Shown in pieces: positions 1-5,909 of a stretch of 6,171 bases of DNA (position 1 is its first letter; the number at the start of each line of letters is the position of its first letter). The notes beneath the pieces were generated by a model. That model ran no database searches and was not told the origin of the DNA. It saw only the letters and a list, made by a program, of their open reading frames with translations. This DNA is from CAZTPJ01 sp964614515. GTDB taxonomy: Bacteria; Planctomycetota; Phycisphaerae; Phycisphaerales; UBA1924. A program made the position numbers and the translations under genes. Location of the stretch: NCBI GenBank assembly GCA_964614515.1, contig CAZTPJ010000126.1, forward strand, positions 1-6,171. The letters run 5' to 3'.

Positions 1-52
1 GAACGTCAGCTTCCCAAGCTGAATGTCGGGAGTTCGATCCTCCTCGCCCGCT
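1..52 (+). tRNA. tRNA-Gly (CCC), 3' part only
   Basis: The window opens inside a tRNA gene. The anticodon stem is TCAGC (6-10) paired with GCTGA (18-22), five perfect pairs around the loop TTCCCAA (11-17), with anticodon CCC at 13-15, so it reads glycine GGG codons. A five-base variable region follows (23-27). The T arm is GGGAG/CTCCT (28-32 and 40-44) around TTCGATC. The 3' acceptor strand is CGCCCGC (45-51) with discriminator T at 52. Positions 1-5 are the end of the D arm. The 5' acceptor strand and most of the D arm lie upstream of the window. No CCA is encoded, so it would be added after transcription. A short T run follows at 52-55. The fold leaves little doubt about identity. Only completeness is unknown. 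Confidence 0.93.
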
Positions 53-66
53 TTTCCTGATCGCTG

Positions 67-96
67 TGGACATGCGTGGACAGCGGCGGACAGCAA
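67..96 (+). repeat. three tandem 10-bp TGGACA units (array 1)
   Basis: Three consecutive 10-bp units read TGGACATGCG (67-76), TGGACAGCGG (77-86) and CGGACAGCAA (87-96), so GGACA recurs at 68, 78 and 88. The first 16 bases (67-82) recur exactly at 174-189. A 10-bp period puts each copy on nearly the same face of the helix, as expected for cooperative binding of a protein. The array starts 15 bp after the tRNA 3' end. Sites of this kind near tRNA genes can be arm-type sites for a tyrosine recombinase or its directionality factor. That role is inference, and a regulator binding site is equally possible. Confidence 0.7.
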
Positions 97-173
97 GCGA
101 CGATCTTCGCGTTTTTGGCGGGTTTGCGGCGCGTTGTGCGGGCGCGGGCGGGTGGCCGTCTCCGCGGGCAGTT

Positions 174-203
174 TGGACATGCGTGGACAAGGATGGTCAG
201 GGG
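174..203 (+). repeat. three tandem 10-bp TGGACA units (array 2)
   Basis: This is a second copy of the same design, 107 bp after the first and in the same orientation: TGGACATGCG (174-183), TGGACAAGGA (184-193) and TGGTCAGGGG (194-203). The first 16 bases are identical to 67-82. The third unit has one mismatch in the TGGACA core, and in both arrays the third unit is the most degenerate. Retention of spacing, orientation and order argues against chance, even in GC-rich DNA. No coding frame explains a 10-bp period, since it is not a multiple of three. Confidence 0.7.
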
Positions 204-216
204 CGGCCGCGCGTAC

Positions 217-252
217 GTGCAAGCGCAGGTGCAAGCAGTGGTGCAAGGAGAA
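217..252 (+). repeat. three tandem 12-bp GTGCAAG units
   Basis: GTGCAAG occurs at 217-223, 229-235 and 241-247, exactly 12 bp apart, giving the units GTGCAAGCGCAG, GTGCAAGCAGTG and GTGCAAGGAGAA. The array starts 13 bp after the second TGGACA array. Unlike those arrays, its period is a multiple of three, so a Cys-Lys repeat in a short plus-strand frame is formally possible, but the surrounding translation does not look like a protein. A set of iteron-like binding sites for a second protein is the simpler reading, and it is unproven. Confidence 0.6.
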
Positions 253-520
253 GCGGCATGGGAGCGCCGCGTCGGCGTCCGAGCGCGGCGGCGAGGCTGG
301 CTCAGCGCGACGACGATGGCGCACGTCACCCTCAACCGAGGCACGGCCTTCGGGTGACGTTGGCTCAACATCGGGCGGTGGACGGTCGGGCGATCCGGCT
401 TGAGCGGCAGGGCCGGGACGCGGTCGATTTCGGACGCCTGGCGAGCGGGTGCAGAGGCCGTGCGCTGTCACCCGAAGCGATTCGATTGTGATATTTGAGG
501 AGTCGCGAGGATTCCACAGT

Positions 521-548
521 GGCCAGCAATGAGCGTTCACTGCCAGCC
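521..548 (-). terminator. hairpin after the sigma factor gene
   Basis: In the minus-strand transcript, GGCTGGCAGTGA (548-537), loop ACGC and TCATTGCTGGCC (532-521) form a 12-bp stem with three G-U pairs. It begins 23 bases after the sigma factor stop codon. On the plus strand the three wobbles become A-C mismatches, so the fold is favoured only in RNA made from the sigma gene's strand. No U tract follows, so it is not a textbook intrinsic terminator. It may be a U-less terminator or a 3'-end stabiliser. Confidence 0.4.
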
Positions 549-571
549 GCATCGCTCGCAAGTTGGCACGG

Positions 572-1306
572 TCACGACCCGGTGAGAATCGCCATGAGGT
601 GGTTGTATTCTCCCTCGGCCGCCTCGGGGGACTCGGCCGACTCGGCGACGACTTCGCGCAGGATCGACTGAAACCGCTTTCGCACGGTCTGCACGGCCGC
701 GACGGCGGTGGCCTCGGACGCGAACCCGTAGAGGGAGGCAATGTCGGCCAATGGAGGGGCGCTGACCTGCGCGACGGCGGGCTTGACCAGCCTGGCCTGA
801 AAGAGCTCCCAGTGCCCGATCTTGCCCCTGCCGTGAAAGTGCGCTTCACAACGACGAAGGGCTTCCTCGAACTGAGCCAAGGCCCAGTGCCGATCGAAGT
901 GAACAGCAAAGCCGTCGTCCGTGCCGTTGACAGCCGTGGGATCATCATCGGCCAGCGAGCGAATCTTGACGCGATCACGGCCGCGCGATCGTGACCGCCT
1001 GTGGTGATCGATGTGGAAGCGTTTGAGCGAGATGCACATGAGCGTGCGGAGGCGTCGGGTCGGGTTGGGCTGAACCCTCGTAAACCAGCCGCGCGAGAGT
1101 ACGACCGTGGCAAAGAACTCCTGCGTGACATCCTCCGCCTCTTCGGGCGACAGGCCACGAAAGTGCAGAAACGCCCGGACGGCCGGGCGATAGATTCGAG
1201 CGAGTTCATCCAGCGCCAGACGCGCATCGTCACCGCCCACTTTCACCCGCGCGATCAGCGACCAGTGGGTGGTGGCGAATCCGCGAGGTTGGTCGGTGGG
1301 TTCCAT
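572..1306 (-). CDS. ECF-type RNA polymerase sigma factor (planctomycete type)
   Basis: A 244-residue sigma-70 family factor of the extracytoplasmic-function class that would direct RNA polymerase to a specific promoter set. The N-terminal FATTHWSLIAR (residues 10-20) is the signature of the long planctomycete ECF-like proteins. Region 2 spans about 30-110 and includes the region 2.2-like AEDVTQEFFATVV (57-69) and the basic stretch HHRRSRSRGRDR (101-112). Region 4, with its helix-turn-helix, spans about 185-222, ending in VRKRFQSILREVV. The linker is longer than in typical ECF factors of about 190 residues. The start is supported by GGAAGG (plus positions 1319-1314), seven bases before the ATG. 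A hairpin lies just after the stop. No anti-sigma factor gene is adjacent. Instead the gene is divergent from a membrane kinase, an arrangement known for planctomycete ECF groups thought to be controlled by Ser/Thr kinases. Control by this kinase is inferred, not shown. Confidence 0.93.
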   Translation of the reverse strand: MEPTDQPRGFATTHWSLIARVKVGGDDARLALDELARIYRPAVRAFLHFRGLSPEEAEDVTQEFFATVVLSRGWFTRVQPNPTRRLRTLMCISLKRFHIDHHRRSRSRGRDRVKIRSLADDDPTAVNGTDDGFAVHFDRHWALAQFEEALRRCEAHFHGRGKIGHWELFQARLVKPAVAQVSAPPLADIASLYGFASEATAVAAVQTVRKRFQSILREVVAESAESPEAAEGEYNHLMAILTGS

Positions 1307-1421
1307 GACGACGCCTTCCGCAGGAAGAACCGCAGATTTCCCGTGCCGAGATTCCTATATTGACCGATTCTTCGCGTAGTTGCAAGGGGATTCGCATCGC
1401 GGACCCGACCGGGATGTTTAC
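1307..1421. promoter_or_regulatory. divergent intergenic region between sigma factor and kinase
   Basis: These 115 bp separate the two divergent start codons and must carry the promoters of both genes unless either is read from further away. A TATATT hexamer at 1356-1361 matches the -10 consensus at five of six positions and lies 60 bp before the kinase ATG. No good -35 hexamer sits 16-18 bp upstream of it. In the minus direction TTGCAA (1385-1380) and TATAGG (1359-1354) are separated by 20 bp, which is too long to be convincing. The region is noticeably AT-richer than its neighbours around 1350-1380. No clear ECF-type promoter was identified. Confidence 0.35.
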
Positions 1422-3530
1422 ATGTCCAGCCCACGCGACGAGGATCCCGCGTCTTTGACCATAGAGGCGGCATCGCGCATCTTCCATGCTCTTAGAGATG
1501 AGGATCGCGCCGCCGCACCGACGACCCCCTGCGACAGCAGTCTGCCCCCGGGCTATACCTTGGTGCAGGGACTCGGCGCGGGGGGCGGCGGTTTTGTATA
1601 CAGCGTCTATCGGGACGGCTCGGATCGGCCGTTGGCACTGAAAATTTTATCGATGCCTCTCGGGTCTTCGCGCGATGCCCAGCGTGCGTGGCGGGAGTTG
1701 GACTTGTTGGAGTCGCTGCGGTTGCCAACCGTGCCTCGGCTGCTGGACTACGGCACGCACGACGGTCGTTTGTTCTTCGCGACCGAACTCATCGAGGGCC
1801 GCCAACCTCATGTCGTGGCCAGGCAGGACGCCCTCGACCGCCAGGCTCGCGTCGAACTCCTGGCGAGAATCTGTGAAGCCGTGCGCACGCTGCACGAGCA
1901 CGGCGTGATTCACCGCGATCTCAAGCCGGCGAACATCCTGATTACGCCAGGGGGCGAAGTGGTCATTCTCGACCTGGGACTCGCAGCCCTGCTGACGGAC
2001 GATGTCTCAACGACGCTCACCAGTGATGGGCACCCGATCGGAACGCCCGCCTTCATGGCGCCCGAGCAGGCGCGGGGCGAGCGCAGCCGATTCTCCACGC
2101 GAACCGATGTCTACTCCCTCGGAGCGATCGGGTATCTACTTCTCACCGACAACACGCCGCACGACGTGAACACGCCCATCTACGAAGCCGTCCGGCGCGT
2201 GGCCCAGGATCCGCCACGACCACCACTCTCGCTTGAACCGACCCTGCCCAGGCCGCTTGCGGCCGTGCTGGAGAAGGCGTGCTCGCCGACGCCGGAGCGT
2301 CGGTATCCTGGTGCGATCGACTTGGCATCCGACCTGCGCCGATGGTTGTCGGGAGAGCCGGTTGAAGCACACCCGCCCGGGCCGTGGCGGCGGGCCATCG
2401 CCTGGATCGCCAAGCATCCGGTGGTGACGACGAGCGTGGCGTGCATGGCAATGGTCATCGCGACGGTCATGGTGACGGAGACCAGTCTGTGGCTCCTGAA
2501 TCGACGACCCTACGAGGTTGTGATCGAGAATGAAGGACGCTCGGCGCGGCTGATCTCCTACCGCGATGTCACGCTGCACTCATGGCACACGACGCAAGCG
2601 CACGGCATTATCTTCGGTGAGATTGTCGAGCGTCACGCCGCGTTTGGCGGTGGACGCGTTGTCGTCATGTCACTTGGCAAGACAATGGCTCGCAACCCGT
2701 GGGATGAGCAGATCTCGGTGTGGGACACATCCGACCTGTCACAGCCGATCTGGCATACTGGTGACACAGCCAAGGGCTTGCGGGCACCTCGAGAGAACCT
2801 GCCCTTGGTCACGGGCGAGCATGTGCGGAACTCAAATCCCGACCATGAGTGGTATCGCGCAACTGATCGACCGATCATCGCGGACATCTTCCCGGAGTCC
2901 CCTGGAGTCGAAGTCGTGGTCAGGCACCAGCACCACATGTACGACCCCGCGTGCATCCGAGTGTACGATCTATCCGGGAACGTCTTGTTTGAGGCGTGGC
3001 ATTGGGGCGGCGGTGGTGACAGGATTTGGCTTTCCGGGCCACGACTGCTTATCTGCGAAGCGCTCAACAATGAATATCGGCAAGACGCACTCGGGATGAC
3101 GTTCCAGGACAACTGGCCCCGCGTGATCTTCGCCATTCGGCCAGAATTCGGCAGGCGCCAGGGTTGGGTCAACCCCCGCATGGCCCGTGAAGGCGAGACG
3201 GCCGTGTGGTACCGATGCTTCCTGCCGCCACGCGAACTCGCGCCACACTACGTGGTACCCGCCCACCCTCCCCTGCCAGCCCAGCGCGACACGCACGTCG
3301 ACGTCACAGTCTTCATTCGTGATACGGACGAAACGCTCATCTTCCGCCTCGACGAGCACGGCCAGGCCGTCTACACCATCGAAGCCGACGCCTACCGACA
3401 CGCCATCACCCGCGGCGACCCCACCCGCCCCAAGCCCCACGCAGGCTGGATCACGGATGTGCCGGAGCCGAGACACCCGGGCGGGCAGCCCCAGCCTGTG
3501 TTGAGGCCGGAGTCCTCGGTTGGCGGTTGA
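1422..3530 (+). CDS. transmembrane Ser/Thr protein kinase with C-terminal sensor-like domain
   Basis: A 702-residue Hanks-type kinase that phosphorylates proteins on Ser/Thr. The kinase domain (about 45-315) has the glycine loop LGAGGGGFVY (51-60), ATP-binding Lys74 (LALKIL), alpha-C Glu92, the catalytic loop HRDLKPAN (164-171, Asp166), DLG (184-186, replacing DFG), APE (213-215) and Asp229. All catalytic residues are present, so it should be active. PERRYPGAIDLASDL follows, as in many planctomycete kinases. One transmembrane helix lies at about 333-351, putting the kinase in the cytoplasm and the remaining 350 residues probably outside. That part is rich in Trp, His and Arg, and includes a beta-propeller-like stretch (about 487-528, ADIFPESPGVEVVV then RVYDLSGNVLFEAWHWG). 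I do not recognise it as a named family. It ends in a Pro-rich tail. The start at 1422 is preferred because GGGA (1411-1414) lies seven bases upstream. The in-frame TTG at 1380 has no such site. Confidence 0.92.
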   Translation: MSSPRDEDPASLTIEAASRIFHALRDEDRAAAPTTPCDSSLPPGYTLVQGLGAGGGGFVYSVYRDGSDRPLALKILSMPLGSSRDAQRAWRELDLLESLRLPTVPRLLDYGTHDGRLFFATELIEGRQPHVVARQDALDRQARVELLARICEAVRTLHEHGVIHRDLKPANILITPGGEVVILDLGLAALLTDDVSTTLTSDGHPIGTPAFMAPEQARGERSRFSTRTDVYSLGAIGYLLLTDNTPHDVNTPIYEAVRRVAQDPPRPPLSLEPTLPRPLAAVLEKACSPTPERRYPGAIDLASDLRRWLSGEPVEAHPPGPWRRAIAWIAKHPVVTTSVACMAMVIATVMVTETSLWLLNRRPYEVVIENEGRSARLISYRDVTLHSWHTTQAHGIIFGEIVERHAAFGGGRVVVMSLGKTMARNPWDEQISVWDTSDLSQPIWHTGDTAKGLRAPRENLPLVTGEHVRNSNPDHEWYRATDRPIIADIFPESPGVEVVVRHQHHMYDPACIRVYDLSGNVLFEAWHWGGGGDRIWLSGPRLLICEALNNEYRQDALGMTFQDNWPRVIFAIRPEFGRRQGWVNPRMAREGETAVWYRCFLPPRELAPHYVVPAHPPLPAQRDTHVDVTVFIRDTDETLIFRLDEHGQAVYTIEADAYRHAITRGDPTRPKPHAGWITDVPEPRHPGGQPQPVLRPESSVGG

Positions 3531-3583
3531 AGCAGTGGTCGGCTGACACTGCGATTGGCGAAGGCTGCCCAGTTTTCCAATCA

Positions 3584-3600
3584 CCCGGCAAGACGCCGGG
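3584..3600 (+). terminator. GC hairpin after the kinase gene
   Basis: CCCGGC (3584-3589), loop AAGAC and GCCGGG (3595-3600) form a perfect six-pair stem 53 bases after the kinase stop codon. No T tract follows, so it is at best a U-less terminator. Its position between two same-strand genes with a 270-bp gap suggests that the kinase and the downstream fibre gene are separate transcription units. Confidence 0.35.
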
Positions 3601-3787
3601 ACAGCGGGCTAATCGTGCTGCCGGCGTGCCTCCCCTGCGACCATCGCACTGCCCCCAGGCAGGCAGTCAACAGAAATTCCGCAGCCCCACCCTATCCACG
3701 GACAAGTCCTGCGTATTCGAGCATGAGAACCGTCGCGATTGCCTTGCCGTGCGGCGTGTAATGGATATTCGGATTGAGCAGCCGTCC

Positions 3788-3793
3788 AAGGAG
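3788..3793 (+). promoter_or_regulatory. ribosome binding site of the S74 fibre gene
   Basis: AAGGAG lies seven bases before the ATG at 3801. It decides the start against the in-frame upstream TTG at 3774, which would add nine residues and has no such site. Further upstream, TGTAAT (3757-3762) matches the -10 consensus at five of six positions, but no -35 hexamer at a proper distance supports it as a promoter. Confidence 0.75.
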
Positions 3794-3800
3794 AAAGATC

Positions 3801-5909
3801 ATGCGTTGCAGCAGTTCAGCAGATTGCCAGTCAACCACTCGCGGTGCCTCGCGATCGACGTCGCACATCTGGCTCGCGGGCCTCGCGGGCCTCATGACAG
3901 GTGCGATGGCCCATGCGGGCATCATTCACACGCTGGCGCTTGCGCCGCCGGAAAGATCATCAGCGCAGCCGGGTGCAACGCTCACATCCTTCACCTACCA
4001 CGGTCGCCTTCAGCGCGACGGCTCGCCGGTGCATGGTCCGACCGAACTCGTCTTCCGGCTCTTCGACGCCCCCGTCGGCGGAACGCCCATCGGACCGACG
4101 CTCGTCGCCAATCCCGATGTTATCAGCGGCGAGTTCGCGGTGGAACTGGACTTTCAGGTGGACCTTGCCCAGGCCGCGCCTCGATGGATTGAGGTTTCAG
4201 TGCGTCCGCTTGGCTCGACTGAGCCGTTCGTCACACTCTCACCACGGCATCCGATCGGGAACCGCGCGGCGCAGACACCGAAAGGACTCCGCGCCGATCC
4301 AATGGGGAATGTGACCGCCGGGGCAGTCCGCAACTCCGCCGCGCAAGCCACACACTCGGACGTGACGCCGCAGTCGGCAGGACGCCCACGCGACACGGCC
4401 GCAGTCAAGGCGCAGCCGCGCGATGAGGAGCTTCTTGCAAACGCCCGCCTCGACCCGCTGAACGCCGGCGGCCCGGGACCGGACGGCATTCCGCCGGGCG
4501 GTCAGGGCGGACCCGATCAGGGCTGGCAACTCAATGGCACACGGCTGTACTACAACGCGGGAGCCGTGGGCATCGGCACGGCCACTCCCGGGACGTATGG
4601 AGGAAGACTCGAGATCCTTGCGACCGGATTCAGGACTGGAGTTACCGCATTCACGAACGGTATTGCCAGCGTCCACGGTATCGTAGGTGCGGGATCACCG
4701 GGCAGTGGTGTCCTTGGTGAGACGCGAAGCGGACACAGCGGCTCAGTCGGCGTGCGCGGCAAGTCCACCACACCCCTCGGATTCGCCGGTTACTTCGAGG
4801 GAGGCCGAAACTACTTCCAGCGCAATGTCGGGATTGGTGCGCTCAACCCTACGGCCATGCTTCACACCGTCGGCTCGCTGCGCTTCCAGGATCTGTCACA
4901 GAACAACGCACATGATCGTGTCCTCACCACGGACACCGGCGGCAATGTCGCCTGGAGAGCGTTTCCCACCGGCGGCAGCGGCGGCGTTCAGAGCGTGGCC
5001 GGATCTGATGGGCTCTACCACAGCGGCTCCACGAACGTGACCCTGGGCATCAACAACGGCGGCGTGACCGAGGCGAAACTCGCCAATGGCTCGGTATCCA
5101 GCGGTAAAATTCAATCTGGCGCTGTCACGAGCGACAAGATCGCCAACGGCACCGTGAACAACAGCAAGATCAGCGATGTGGCGTGGAGCAAACTCACGGG
5201 TGTTCCGGGGGCGTTTCCGCCCTGGAGCGGAGGGAGCTCTCATGCACACTTCGGTGGCAATCTGAGCGTCGGTACATCGGAACAGTTGCGAAGACTGCAC
5301 ATCGGTGTTAACTCGCAGAACGATGGTTTGTGGCTCACAGACTACAGCAATGATCTTCGGAAGGGCGGACTTCTTAGTCCTCCAGGGGCAGATCGTGGCA
5401 TTCAGGTACTTGGGCATACCTATGTCTTCCTCACCGCGTATGGTTCCGGCTTTACCACTGCCATTCAAGCGGTTGATCCGAGGGACGGAAGGTGGTTTGG
5501 AATCAAAGCGTTGGACTACACATACCCGAGTGAGGCGAAACTTAAGAGTGACATCCGCTACCTGACGCAGGCCGAGCTTCGGCAAAAACTCAGCGACGTT
5601 ATGTCACTTCGGCCGGCGGAATACCACTTCACGGTGAGGCCAGAATTTGAAGACGGCCCTCCGCGTCGGGTGGTTGGCCTGATCGCGGACGAAGTTCCGG
5701 ACACGATGCGAGGACCGGATGGCGATGGCATCTCAAGCTACGCTTTTCTGGTGACGCTTGCAGCAGCCGTGCGCGAGCTCAAACTGGAGCATGATGCTGA
5801 GAACGCAGCTTTACGGCAACATGTAACAGCGTTGGAGCATCGCATCGCGGATCTTGAAGGTTTGGTTCAACGCCTTGTCCAGCGCAACGACACGGGAGGT
5901 GTGCAATGA
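3801..5909 (+). CDS. secreted fibre-like protein with C-terminal S74 (endosialidase-type) chaperone domain
   Basis: A 702-residue exported protein. A signal peptide spans residues 1-39: a long n-region, hydrophobic core IWLAGLAGLMTGAMA, and likely cleavage after AHA (37-39). Residues about 55-155 form a beta-sandwich-like domain (FTYHGRLQRDGSPVHGP, VFRLFDAPVGG, SGEFAVELDF, TLSPRHPI) common at the N-terminus of environmental S74 proteins. A polar linker (about 156-240) precedes the shaft, where VGIG-type turns occur at about 256, 343 and 490, as do four 10-residue repeats (422-461). The S74 domain starts at Ser577 in SEAKLKSDI. Ser577 and Lys582 have the S-x4-K spacing of the self-cleavage dyad of phage endosialidases. 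The end (650-694) is a predicted coiled coil. By family knowledge, S74 domains trimerise fibres and then cut themselves off. A surface appendage is inferred here, as no capsid or tail genes are nearby. The stop overlaps the next gene's ATG. Confidence 0.88.
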   Translation: MRCSSSADCQSTTRGASRSTSHIWLAGLAGLMTGAMAHAGIIHTLALAPPERSSAQPGATLTSFTYHGRLQRDGSPVHGPTELVFRLFDAPVGGTPIGPTLVANPDVISGEFAVELDFQVDLAQAAPRWIEVSVRPLGSTEPFVTLSPRHPIGNRAAQTPKGLRADPMGNVTAGAVRNSAAQATHSDVTPQSAGRPRDTAAVKAQPRDEELLANARLDPLNAGGPGPDGIPPGGQGGPDQGWQLNGTRLYYNAGAVGIGTATPGTYGGRLEILATGFRTGVTAFTNGIASVHGIVGAGSPGSGVLGETRSGHSGSVGVRGKSTTPLGFAGYFEGGRNYFQRNVGIGALNPTAMLHTVGSLRFQDLSQNNAHDRVLTTDTGGNVAWRAFPTGGSGGVQSVAGSDGLYHSGSTNVTLGINNGGVTEAKLANGSVSSGKIQSGAVTSDKIANGTVNNSKISDVAWSKLTGVPGAFPPWSGGSSHAHFGGNLSVGTSEQLRRLHIGVNSQNDGLWLTDYSNDLRKGGLLSPPGADRGIQVLGHTYVFLTAYGSGFTTAIQAVDPRDGRWFGIKALDYTYPSEAKLKSDIRYLTQAELRQKLSDVMSLRPAEYHFTVRPEFEDGPPRRVVGLIADEVPDTMRGPDGDGISSYAFLVTLAAAVRELKLEHDAENAALRQHVTALEHRIADLEGLVQRLVQRNDTGGVQ
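5064..5183 (+). repeat. four 10-residue repeats in the fibre shaft
   Basis: The encoded segment reads VTEAKLANGS, VSSGKIQSGA, VTSDKIANGT and VNNSKISDVA, residues 422-461. The pattern is V-x3-K-[IL]-x-[NS]-G-x, decaying in the last copy, and is followed by WSKLTGVP. Periodic V/K-I/L units of this sort occur in fibre shafts that fold as trimeric beta structures. The repetition is clear in protein but weak at the DNA level, so it is old or kept by selection rather than a fresh tandem duplication. Confidence 0.75.
5895..5899 (+). promoter_or_regulatory. ribosome binding site inside the fibre gene's end
   Basis: GGAGG (within GGGAGGTG, 5894-5901) lies six bases before the ATG at 5906, inside the last codons of the S74 gene. 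It is the strongest ribosome binding site in the window and fixes the start of the downstream gene. Confidence 0.8.

Larger units (their letters stand above)
53..571. other. gene-free, repeat-bearing strip beside the tRNA
   Basis: This 519-bp stretch between the tRNA and the sigma factor stop codon has open frames on both strands, but none looks like a protein. Their translations are dominated by Arg, Ala, Gly and Ser, show no recognisable domain, and have no credible ribosome binding site. The frame antisense to the tRNA is open only because of base composition. What the strip does hold is listed separately: two 10-bp repeat triplets, one 12-bp repeat triplet and a hairpin at the sigma gene's 3' end. 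A perfect 9-bp inverted repeat, ACGTCACCC (323-331) with GGGTGACGT (352-360) around a 20-base loop, is also present. It has no T tract, so it is not a standard terminator. No integrase gene or fragment was recognised here. Confidence 0.6.

Noticed and set aside
67..252. A CRISPR array
   Set aside because: Repeat units are only 10-12 bp and directly adjacent, without spacers of constant length.
6..371. A 121-codon minus-strand frame running through the tRNA
   Set aside because: It is antisense to a clear tRNA, its product is low-complexity Arg/Thr/Pro/Ala, it lacks a ribosome binding site, and its C-terminus is only the reverse reading of the tRNA.
66..491. A 141-codon plus-strand frame in the repeat strip, and two overlapping ones
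   Set aside because: They are Arg/Ala/Gly-rich translations with no motif or ribosome binding site. Three overlapping open frames in the same stretch are expected from high GC.
563..994. A plus-strand frame opposite the sigma factor
   Set aside because: It lies wholly antisense to a gene with clear sigma region 2 and region 4 signatures, and no domain is visible in it.
1380..1421. An upstream TTG start for the kinase
   Set aside because: It has no ribosome binding site and would add 14 residues with no domain content. The ATG at 1422 has GGGA at a good distance.
3649..3662. A small inverted repeat CTGCC/GGCAG as a terminator
   Set aside because: Five pairs with no T tract on either side are expected by chance in this composition. 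The hairpin at 3584-3600 is the better candidate.
3527..4192. A 221-codon plus-strand frame across the spacer into the fibre gene
   Set aside because: It runs out of frame with the fibre gene through its signal peptide and first domain, and its product is Arg-rich without motifs.
3801..5909. A phage tail fibre indicating a prophage
   Set aside because: The N-terminal signal peptide and the lack of any structural, replication or lysis gene in the window argue for a cellular protein.
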